This document shows positions 1-5,078 of a stretch of 5,847 nt of DNA, one piece after another. The stretch comes from Bacillota bacterium (GTDB lineage Bacteria > Bacillota > Clostridia > Oscillospirales > CAG-272). The notes beneath the pieces are model-generated. The model worked only from the letters and a program-made list of their open reading frames with translations, was not told the origin of the DNA and did no database searches. The stretch covers positions 1-5,847 of the forward strand of contig JAJQHI010000008.1 in assembly GCA_021199825.1 (NCBI GenBank), written 5' to 3'. Position 1 is the stretch's first letter. Every line of letters begins with the position of its first letter. The position numbers were made by a program, and so were the translations under genes.

Positions 1-109
1 TTGGAAGGCCGCGCTTGCTGCGGTGAAAATAAATAATAAAAATACCGCCTAACTGCACAAAATTCGGCGGCTCAATGTTTACAATTGCAGCACATGAATA
101 AAGCCGATA
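1..109. other. Left-edge stretch with no assignable gene
   Basis: Three plus-strand frames are open from the left edge for only a few codons. The longest ends in KINNKNTA and a TAA at 50-52, so this could be the last residues of a plus-strand gene lying outside the window, but nothing in it is recognisable. A weak GC dyad (CCGCC at 45-49 with GGCGG at 66-70) follows, without a convincing T run. No promoter, RNA gene or repeat is evident. Confidence 0.3.
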
Positions 110-143
110 AAAACATCCTCCCTACGCATAGCGTGGGGAGGAT
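110..143 (-). terminator. Rho-independent terminator of gap
   Basis: Read on the minus strand, a 13-bp stem (arms 131-143 and 115-127, one G-T pair, 3-nt loop 128-130) is followed by GTTTTTATC. It begins 19 nt beyond the gap stop codon, so it fits the 3' end of a monocistronic gap transcript. There is no T run on the plus-strand side, so it should act in one direction only. Confidence 0.85.
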
Positions 144-162
144 ATATAGGCATTGTGAGTAA

Positions 163-1191
163 TTATACCTCAGCGAAGTACTTGATGGTTCTAACCATCT
201 GGCTCGTGTAGCTGTTCTCGTTGTCATACCAAGAAACAACCTGAACCTGATAGGTGTCGTCATCAATCTTAGCAACCATTGTCTGTGTAGCGTCAAAGAG
301 TGAGCCGTAACGCATACCAACAACGTCGGAGGAAACGATAGCCTCGTCGTTGTATCCGAATGACTGGGAAGCGGCAGCCTTCATAGCCTCATTGATGCCT
401 TCCTTTGTTATATCGTGACCCTTAACAACAGCCGTAAGGATTGTGGTTGAGCCTGTTGTTACAGGAACTCTCTGAGCGGAGCCGATAAGCTTGCCGTTGA
501 GCTCAGGGATAACAAGTCCGATAGCCTTAGCAGCGCCTGTTGAGTTAGGAACGATGTTGGCAGCGCCCGCACGAGCACGGCGGAGGTCACCCTTTCTGTG
601 AGGACCGTCAAGAATCATCTGGTCGCCCGTGTAAGCGTGAATTGTGGACATGATGCCCGACTGAATGGGAGCATACTTGTTGAGCGTGTTTGCCATGGGA
701 GCCAGGCAGTTTGTGGTGCATGATGCAGCCGAGATAACTGTGTCCTCAGGTGTGATGGTCTTCTCGTTTACGCCGTAAACGATTGTGGGAAGATCATTTC
801 CGGCGGGAGCCGAGATAACAACCTTCTTTGCGCCAGCCTTGATGTGAGCCTGCGCCTTTTCCTTGCTTGTATAGAATCCCGTGCACTCAAGAACGACATC
901 TACACCAAGCTCGCCCCAAGGAGCGTCTGCAGCGTCCTTGCAGGTGTAAATCTTGATTTCCTTGCCGTCAACGATGATGCAGTCCTCACCTGATGATACG
1001 GTGTGAAAAGCCTCGCCGATCTTGCCGCAGTAACCGCCCTGAGCGGTATCGTACTTGAGAAGGTGAGCGAGCATTGCGGGTGCTACGAGGTCGTTGATAG
1101 CGACTACTTCATAGCCTTCAGCGTCGAACATCTGACGGAATGCGAGACGTCCGATTCTGCCGAAGCCATTAATGGCAACTTTTACTGACAT
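163..1191 (-). CDS. gap: Glyceraldehyde-3-phosphate dehydrogenase, type I (NAD-type)
   Basis: This cytosolic glycolytic enzyme converts glyceraldehyde 3-phosphate, NAD+ and phosphate to 1,3-bisphosphoglycerate and acts as a tetramer. The 342-residue product is full length for the family (about 330-340). It opens with the Rossmann signature [11 protein letters not shown] (residues 5-15). Asp34 in the INDL segment is the residue type associated with NAD rather than NADP preference. The catalytic motif ASCTTNC places the nucleophile at Cys158, and the general base is His185 in STIHAYTGD. The C-terminal [15 protein letters not shown] block is also present. I chose ATG 1191 over an in-frame upstream ATG at 1242 because GGAGGA (1199-1204) sits 7 nt before it and homologues begin at this point; the longer start would also lie at or before the predicted transcript start. 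It has its own promoter and terminator and is divergent from typA. The identity is certain; the cofactor preference is inferred. Confidence 0.98.
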   Translation of the reverse strand: MSVKVAINGFGRIGRLAFRQMFDAEGYEVVAINDLVAPAMLAHLLKYDTAQGGYCGKIGEAFHTVSSGEDCIIVDGKEIKIYTCKDAADAPWGELGVDVVLECTGFYTSKEKAQAHIKAGAKKVVISAPAGNDLPTIVYGVNEKTITPEDTVISAASCTTNCLAPMANTLNKYAPIQSGIMSTIHAYTGDQMILDGPHRKGDLRRARAGAANIVPNSTGAAKAIGLVIPELNGKLIGSAQRVPVTTGSTTILTAVVKGHDITKEGINEAMKAAASQSFGYNDEAIVSSDVVGMRYGSLFDATQTMVAKIDDDTYQVQVVSWYDNENSYTSQMVRTIKYFAEV

Positions 1192-1219
1192 TAGTTTGTC
1201 CTCCAAAAATATAAGATTC

Positions 1220-1241
1220 AATGATGGTATCATTTTTACCA
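1220..1241 (-). promoter_or_regulatory. Overlapping dyads at the gap transcript start, candidate operator or 5' hairpin
   Basis: A perfect dyad, AATGAT-GGT-ATCATT, occupies 1220-1234. A second one, TGGTA-N7-TACCA, occupies 1225-1241. They share bases, so in RNA they are mutually exclusive hairpins. They lie at about +1 to +22 of the predicted gap transcript and upstream of its ribosome binding site. This position suits either a repressor operator just downstream of the promoter or a 5' stem that protects the mRNA. The sequence does not identify the regulator. Confidence 0.4.
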
Positions 1242-1247
1242 CCCCTT

Positions 1248-1276
1248 ATTCTATATCAACTTGTCCGAAAAAACAA
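1248..1276 (-). promoter_or_regulatory. SigA-type promoter of gap
   Basis: On the minus strand a -35 element TTGTTT (1276-1271) is separated by exactly 17 bp from a -10 element TAGAAT (1253-1248). The predicted transcript start near 1241 gives a leader of about 50 nt before the gap ATG. The -35 hexamer overlaps a short inverted repeat (CTTGT at 1260-1264, ACAAG at 1273-1277). Confidence 0.65.
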
Positions 1277-1380
1277 GCCCATAAAGGTGAATTTTACGAA
1301 GATCTGCGTGATGAACAAAAAAGATCGATGATAAACGGCTTGATTCGTGCATAATTGCCACTTTATTTTTTCTGGGAAAG

Positions 1381-1389
1381 TGATATAAT
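1381..1389 (+). promoter_or_regulatory. Extended -10 promoter of the typA unit
   Basis: TGA-TATAAT is a perfect extended -10 element (TG at 1381-1382, TATAAT at 1384-1389). No good -35 lies at 16-18 bp; TTGCCA at 1355-1360 is 23 bp away, which is too far. Extended -10 promoters can work without a -35. Start of transcription is predicted near 1396, giving a leader of about 48 nt. An inverted repeat CACTTT-N12-AAAGTG (1359-1382) abuts the -10 and could be an operator. Confidence 0.6.
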
Positions 1390-1429
1390 AATAGATTGGC
1401 TTATGCCGGTCAATTTTATTATATAAAAC

Positions 1430-1433
1430 GGAG
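1430..1433 (+). promoter_or_regulatory. Ribosome binding site of typA
   Basis: GGAG lies 4 nt before TTG 1438 and 10 nt before TTG 1444. Both TTG codons are in the typA frame and there is no ATG or GTG between the site and the conserved N-terminus. I favour TTG 1444 because it gives M-V-R-N-D-L-R-N, the usual start of TypA proteins; TTG 1438 would add two residues. Confidence 0.5.
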
Positions 1434-1443
1434 AGCATTGGTT

Positions 1444-3270
1444 TTGGTACGCAATGATTTGAGGAATATCGCGATAATAGCGCACGTTGACCACGGCAAG
1501 ACGACGCTTGTGGACGAGCTTTTGAAGCAGTGCGGGTAATATCACGACAAACAGACTATAACGGATCGCGTGATGGATTCGGGAGATCTTGAGCGTGAGC
1601 GCGGAATAACAATTTTGGCGAAGAACACGTCTGTGATGTATAAGGGCGTGAAGATTAACATAGTGGACACTCCGGGTCACGCAGATTTCGGCGGCGAGGT
1701 TGAGAGAATACTCAAGATGGTCAACGGCGTTATACTTCTTGTTGACGCGGCGGAAGGACCGATGCCGCAGACGAGATTTGTTCTCGGACGCGCGATGGAG
1801 CTCGGTCACAGGGTCATTGTCGCTATAAATAAGGTTGACAGACCGGATGCGAGGCTTGACGAGGTGCCCGACGAGATACTTGAGCTTCTCCTTGAGCTCA
1901 ACGCGACGAGCGATCAGTTCGATTCTCCTATGATATACTGCTGCGGGCGCTCCGGTACGGCATCCTATTCGCCGACGGAGCCTGGCAAGGATTTGACGCC
2001 CCTGCTTGACACGATACTTGAGTATCTTCCGGCTCCTGAGGGCGACCCTGACGGACCGCTTCAGCTTCTCATTTCGAGCATTGACTATAACGATTACGTC
2101 GGAAGGCTCGGCATCGGAAGAATTGAGCGCGGAAGCGTTAAGGTAGGACAAAATGTATCTGTCGTGAACTATCATACGCCCGATAAGACGACGAAGAAAA
2201 CAAATGTCGTCTCGCTTTACCAGTTTGACGGGCTTCACAAGACACCTGTTGAGTCGGCTAGCGTCGGCGACATAATCTGCTTTTCGGGCGCGGCAGACAT
2301 AACAATAGGCGATACGCTCTGTGATCCCGAACATCCCGAACCGATTGAGTTTGTCAAGATAAGCGAGCCGACGATTGAGATGACGTTCTCGGTCAATGAC
2401 AGCCCGTTTGCCGGCAGAGAGGGCAAGTTTGTGACTTCACGCCAGCTGAGAGCGCGTTTATATAAGGAAACGCTGCGCGATGTGTCCCTTTCGGTTTCCG
2501 ATTCCGATACAACGGACAGCTTCCGCGTGGCGGGACGCGGCGAGATGCATTTGTCGATTCTGATTGAGACGATGCGCCGCGAGGGGTATGAGATGGCGTG
2601 CTCGATGCCGCGTGTGCTTTTCCGCGAGATTGACGGAGTTAAGTGCGAGCCTATGGAGAGAGTTTCGATTGACGTGCCTGAGGATAAGGTCGGCGTTGTC
2701 ATTGAAAAGCTCGGCGCGCGTCACGGTGAGCTGCTTGAGATGAATCTCGCGGGCACGCATATGAAAATCGAGTATTCGATACCGTCGCGCTGCCTTTTTG
2801 GCTACAGAAGCGAATTTATGACTGATACGTGCGGCGAGGGAACGCTCAACACGCTCTTTGACGGATATCAGCCGTACAAGGGAGACATTACGCTCAGATA
2901 TACAGGCTCACTTGTCGCGTCCGAGGCGGGCGAGGCGACCTCGTATGGGCTTTATAACGCGCAGGACCGCGGCGCGCTCTTCATAGGAGTGCAGACTGAG
3001 GTCTATGAGGGGATGATTGTCGGCGAATGCCCGAAGATGGAGAATATAGCTGTCAACGTGTGCAAGAAAAAGCACCTGACAGCTATTCGCTCAACGGGTG
3101 CCGATGAGGCTCTGCGCCTGACGCCTCCTAAGGTGATGTCGCTTGAGCAGGCGATTGAATTTTTGGCTGATGACGAGCTGATGGAGGTAACTCCGAAAAA
3201 TATTCGTCTGCGCAAGAGGATTCTCAACACGGAGCTGAGACTTAAGGACGAGGCGAAGAGGAGAAAATAA
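1444..3270 (+). pseudogene. typA: TypA/BipA ribosome-binding GTPase, interrupted by in-frame TAA at codon 32
   Basis: TypA (BipA) is an EF-G-like GTPase that binds the 70S ribosome and supports ribosome assembly and growth under stress or cold. The frame from TTG 1444 is 608 codons, the usual family length. G1 AHVDHGKTT (13-21) is followed by G31, then TAA at 1537-1539, then [14 protein letters not shown], which matches family spacing with no gained or lost bases. Further on are RERGIT (51-56, G2), DTPGH (75-79, G3), NKVD (129-132, G4), an atypical G5 (CCGRSG in place of a usual SA), GRGEMHL (364-370) and the TypA-specific C-terminal block with YRSEFMTDT (454-462) and VTPKNIRLRKRIL near the end. 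No other stop occurs. Without readthrough the product is a 31-residue peptide. Restart at GTG 1570 or ATG 1573 would give a 565-566-residue protein lacking the P-loop, and I see no good ribosome binding site there. An automated annotation may list 1570-3270. The family is certain; whether the gene is broken depends on confirming the TAA. Confidence 0.9.
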
Positions 3271-4206
3271 ATGAGCATATTCACCCAAGAGGTGACGGAT
3301 GCCGCGGAGATGAATAAGCTTTCGGATATATTTTTTTGTATCTCAGGGGTTTCCCCTGAGATACTTGTCTCAGACTGGGAAACACCGTGTTTTGCCGAAA
3401 GATTCTGTGATAAGGAATATGATTACGACAGAAAATATGACGTATACAAAATTACCTGTGGGAACGGGGCTTTCGTATTAAAGAAAACGGATGAAAACGA
3501 GGTGTCGGTTTATCGGCGGCTGAACGGTCGTGGGCTGAATGTGCCTTTGTATTATGGATGTCGGGAGTGCTCTGACGGCGTATGGATTCTCATTGAATAT
3601 ATCGAGGGCGATGATCTGCGGATATTTGATGAGGCGTCTGCTTACGCTGCCGCGGTCTCACTGGTTGGAGTGATGAACGAATTTGCCGGCTTGGAGGATG
3701 ACTGCGAACGTTTTTCCCGCTATATGAAGCGCATAAAAAAGCGTTCGCTTTGTCTTAGAGGCGAGGACATGCTGGTGTCTGCTTACGATATATTTTTAAA
3801 TCGGCAGCTGACCATAAAAAGAACGATGCAGAATGGCGACCTGCTCCAATTCAACGCGATTAAAAGGAGCGGGAAGGTCTATATCATTGATTGGGGTTTC
3901 GGCGGGTTTATGCCGTACTCACTTGATATTGCGCGCATGACGGCGCATGGAATAGAAACGCCCGATGTCGGATTTCCGTTTTTGATGAATGAGCGCGACA
4001 GGAGGGCTTTCATTGACGAGGTTTACCGCGGACTTGCGGAAAAGCCTTCGCGCGATGAATATGAACGCGACGTGCTGCTGTCCACGCTGAACGAATATGT
4101 GGAGTTTGCGGAGCCGTACCTTGAGAACCCCGGCGAGGAGCGCGGCGAGCTTTTTGAGCTTTACTATGAGTACGCGGTGCGCACGGCGCGGGAAATACTG
4201 CAATAA
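3271..4206 (+). CDS. Phosphotransferase of the aminoglycoside phosphotransferase/choline kinase-like family
   Basis: This 311-residue protein has the protein-kinase-like fold of APH enzymes, which move the gamma phosphate of ATP to a small hydroxylated substrate in the cytosol. Visible landmarks: a beta-rich N-lobe with the probable ATP lysine in AFVLKK (Lys71 or Lys72) and a partner glutamate (Glu75 or Glu77); the hinge ILIEYIEGDDL (106-116); the catalytic loop NGDLLQFN (188-195) with Asp190 and Asn195; and the metal-binding IIDWG (Asp207) followed by SLDIAR. The family motif is HGDxxxxN, and here the His is Asn188. Length is normal for the family. ATG 3271 directly follows the typA TAA, and GAGGAG (3258-3263) within typA serves it at 7-nt spacing, so the two genes are very likely cotranscribed and translationally linked. 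The substrate is unknown; antibiotic resistance should not be assumed, since many family members phosphorylate metabolites. A strong inverted repeat lies near the 5' end of the gene. Confidence 0.8.
   Translation: MSIFTQEVTDAAEMNKLSDIFFCISGVSPEILVSDWETPCFAERFCDKEYDYDRKYDVYKITCGNGAFVLKKTDENEVSVYRRLNGRGLNVPLYYGCRECSDGVWILIEYIEGDDLRIFDEASAYAAAVSLVGVMNEFAGLEDDCERFSRYMKRIKKRSLCLRGEDMLVSAYDIFLNRQLTIKRTMQNGDLLQFNAIKRSGKVYIIDWGFGGFMPYSLDIARMTAHGIETPDVGFPFLMNERDRRAFIDEVYRGLAEKPSRDEYERDVLLSTLNEYVEFAEPYLENPGEERGELFELYYEYAVRTAREILQ
3338..3364. repeat. Perfect 12-bp inverted repeat inside the phosphotransferase gene
   Basis: Arms GTATCTCAGGGG (3338-3349) and CCCCTGAGATAC (3353-3364) flank a TTT loop, directly after seven T residues (3331-3337). 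The right arm can also pair with a second downstream TCTCAG (3368-3373) through CTGAGA (3356-3361), giving an alternative hairpin. The T run precedes the stem on the plus strand, and on the minus strand A residues follow it, so it is not a terminator in either direction. Confidence 0.85.
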
Positions 4207-4209
4207 AAC

Positions 4210-4245
4210 AAAAAGCGGATGCCGGTGAGAAAGCATCCGCTTTTT
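4210..4245. terminator. Bidirectional rho-independent terminator between the phosphotransferase gene and rpsT
   Basis: A 13-bp stem (4210-4222 with 4233-4245, AAAAAGCGGATGC and its complement, 10-nt loop) has A runs on the left and T runs on the right. It therefore yields a U tail in both directions: TTTTTATTTT on the plus strand and TTTTTGTTTT on the minus strand. It begins 3 nt after the plus-strand stop and lies 65 nt past the rpsT stop, so it ends both convergent units. Confidence 0.93.
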
Positions 4246-4289
4246 ATTTTGTCTTTGTTTGGCGTAGATTACTGCGAAGCGGCAGCTAC

Positions 4290-4312
4290 AAGTTGTCACA
4301 AAGCGACAACTT
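4290..4312 (-). repeat. Hairpin overlapping the rpsT stop codon
   Basis: Eight perfect base pairs (AAGTTGTC at 4290-4297, GACAACTT at 4305-4312) enclose a 7-nt loop. The stem includes two bases of the rpsT TAA. No T run follows it on the minus strand, so it is probably not a terminator; the real one is at 4210-4245. It could shield the 3' end of the short rpsT mRNA, or be chance. Confidence 0.55.
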
Positions 4313-4574
4313 ATGCGAGCTTTGCAAGCGCCTTTGTGAACTGGCTCTTCTTGCGCGCCGCGGTGTTCTTGTGGATGATTCCCTTTGAAACACCCTGATC
4401 GATTTTCTTTACCGTGCTGCGGTAAAGCTCCTGCGCCTTTTCCTTGTCACCTGCCTCAAGAGCGGCTGTATACTTGCGAATGGATGTGTGAAGCGCTGAC
4501 TTATACATACGGTTGCGGAGATTCTTCTTCTCGCTTACGATAACGCGCTTTTTTGCTGACTTAATATTAGGCAC
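4311..4574 (-). CDS. rpsT: Small ribosomal subunit protein S20 (bS20)
   Basis: S20 is a primary 16S rRNA-binding protein of the 30S subunit, built of long helices. The 87-residue product is the normal size and matches the family along its length: NIKSAKKR at the N-terminus, EKKNLRNRMYKSALHTSIRK, a central acidic and alanine-rich stretch, then KGIIHKNTAARKKSQFTKAL at the C-terminus. It is very basic, as expected. The start is GTG 4574, preceded by the strong GAGGAGG (4581-4587) with a 6-nt spacer; no ATG gives the conserved MPNIKSAKKR start. It is monocistronic, with its own promoter about 100 nt upstream, and its leader can form a structure that covers the ribosome binding site. S20 represses its own translation in E. 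coli; whether that holds here is inference. Confidence 0.97.
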   Translation of the reverse strand: MPNIKSAKKRVIVSEKKNLRNRMYKSALHTSIRKYTAALEAGDKEKAQELYRSTVKKIDQGVSKGIIHKNTAARKKSQFTKALAKLA

Positions 4575-4672
4575 CTCTGACCTCCTCAGGTTCGATATGA
4601 TAAAATAGTATTATGTGAAGCCGGAAATGGGGGCGCTTGCTGAGAGGTGGAAGCGCACCGCACATCCGCAGT
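4575..4672 (-). promoter_or_regulatory. rpsT 5' leader with loop complementary to its Shine-Dalgarno
   Basis: In the roughly 98-nt leader, a hairpin with GCGCTT/AAGCGC arms (4656-4651 with 4638-4633 on the minus strand, extendable past one mismatch) exposes a 12-nt loop containing ACCTCTCAG (4648-4640). This loop is complementary to CTGAGGAGGT (4589-4580), which contains the ribosome binding site, with one bulged G. The ribosome binding site can instead sit in the loop of a local CTGA/TCAG stem. Two exclusive states are therefore possible, which is the usual layout of an autogenous ribosomal-protein leader. No experimental support is visible. Confidence 0.45.
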
Positions 4673-4677
4673 TTGAT

Positions 4678-4706
4678 ATTATACCACGTTCTTTTCTCGA
4701 ATGCAA
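4678..4706 (-). promoter_or_regulatory. SigA-type promoter of rpsT
   Basis: On the minus strand TTGCAT (4706-4701) and a perfect TATAAT (4683-4678) are 17 bp apart, and TGG just before the -10 adds a partial extended -10. The predicted start near 4672 defines the structured leader. It faces away from the rpoB promoter. Confidence 0.8.
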
Positions 4707-4877
4707 CCGTCAAAACGAAAAAAATGAAATATTGCGCGGATTTTTTCACCTCAAAGGAGCATGCCAAAGCGATAATTTACAGAAAATTAACAAGTAAAAT
4801 TTCAGAAACTTTTCATCGGTCAAATCGTAAAAAGGGAAAAAAGCCGACCGAATTGAGAATCTTTTTTGAAATTCCGC
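4707..4877. other. AT-rich spacer between the divergent rpsT and rpoB promoters
   Basis: There is no credible gene here. Short ORFs across it (for example 4637-4903 on the plus strand) lack a recognisable protein and would overlap both promoters. Visible structure is limited to A/T tracts (including AAAAAGGGAAAAAAG near 4830-4843), which could act as upstream elements, and a 6-bp dyad TCGGTC (4816-4821) with GACCGA (4846-4851) separated by 24 nt. The rest of the gene-free stretch 4575-5078 is covered by the leader and promoter entries. Confidence 0.5.
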
Positions 4878-4906
4878 TTGACAGGGGCGTTTTGGGGTGT
4901 TAAAAT
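4878..4906 (+). promoter_or_regulatory. Near-consensus SigA promoter of rpoB
   Basis: A perfect TTGACA (4878-4883) is 17 bp from TAAAAT (4901-4906), one base off consensus. A start near 4913 would give a leader of about 165 nt. A weaker second candidate lies inside that leader (TTGCCC at 4923-4928, TATTAT at 4947-4952, 18-bp spacer). The strength fits a housekeeping gene that lacks read-through from rplJ-rplL. Confidence 0.85.
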
Positions 4907-5020
4907 AATATACTGCGCCGATTTGCCCGAAACCCGGTTTTTACGCTATTATATTATACCGCCAAGGGCAGATTCAACGGCTGTAAAGCCCCTTCTTTGG
5001 AGCGAAGAATACATGAAAAA

Positions 5021-5074
5021 ATGACCGCGGTGCGCCGTGGTGAATCCGTACTGAATTTTGCGAAGGAGAGATGA
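5021..5074 (+). CDS. Possible 17-residue leader peptide upstream of rpoB
   Basis: ATG 5021 opens a frame encoding [17 protein letters not shown] and stops with TGA at 5072-5074, 4 nt before the rpoB ATG. A three-residue ORF (MKK, 5013-5024) overlaps it by ATGA, and GGAG at 4999-5002 could serve that first ATG. The last codons of the 17-residue ORF are the rpoB ribosome binding site itself, so translating ribosomes would stop there. There is no similarity evidence; chance is quite possible. Confidence 0.2.
   Translation: MTAVRRGESVLNFAKER
5063..5070 (+). promoter_or_regulatory. Ribosome binding site of rpoB, decides the start
   Basis: AAGGAGAG ends 8 nt before ATG 5079. The nearer ATG at 5071 touches the site and opens only a nine-codon frame. 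A later in-frame ATG at 5094 would match the shorter family N-terminus (MVKPKQ) but has no ribosome binding site, so ATG 5079 is preferred. Confidence 0.75.
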
Positions 5075-5078
5075 GCAA

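Larger units (their letters stand above)
4913..5078 (+). promoter_or_regulatory. Long structured leader of rpoB
   Basis: The leader holds an imperfect hairpin built from CCAAGGGC (4962-4969) and GCCC...TTTGG (4988-5000), and a compact 7-bp stem ACCGCGG/CCGTGGT (5024-5030 with 5035-5041, one G-U pair) closed by TGCG, a UNCG-type tetraloop. No intrinsic terminator is evident between promoter and gene. Its role could be mRNA stability or translation control. Confidence 0.45.

Noticed and set aside
1..52. C-terminus of a plus-strand gene ending in KINNKNTA
   Set aside because: Too short to separate from chance; three frames are open at the edge and none is recognisable.
1192..1242. A longer gap product starting at ATG 1242
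   Set aside because: The 17 extra residues do not belong to the family, and that ATG lies at or before the predicted transcript start; ATG 1191 has the GGAGGA site.
1537..1539. Stop-codon reassignment (TAA read as sense)
   Set aside because: gap, typA, the phosphotransferase and rpsT all end in TAA at the expected C-termini, so TAA is a working stop here.
1363..2334. A 323-codon open frame antisense to typA
   Set aside because: Its Arg-rich, family-less protein mirrors the codon pattern of typA, has no ribosome binding site, and runs across the typA promoter and start. It is a shadow.
3331..3364. Intragenic hairpin with T run as a terminator
   Set aside because: The T run lies before the stem on the plus strand and A residues follow it on the minus strand, so neither direction gives a U tail.
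3919..4299. A 126-codon minus-strand ORF over the phosphotransferase 3' end
   Set aside because: It begins between the rpsT stop and the bidirectional terminator and crosses that terminator; no recognisable protein.
4637..4903. An 88-codon plus-strand ORF in the rpsT-rpoB intergenic region
   Set aside because: It covers both divergent promoters and the rpsT leader, its product is not recognisable, and its start has no ribosome binding site that stands out.
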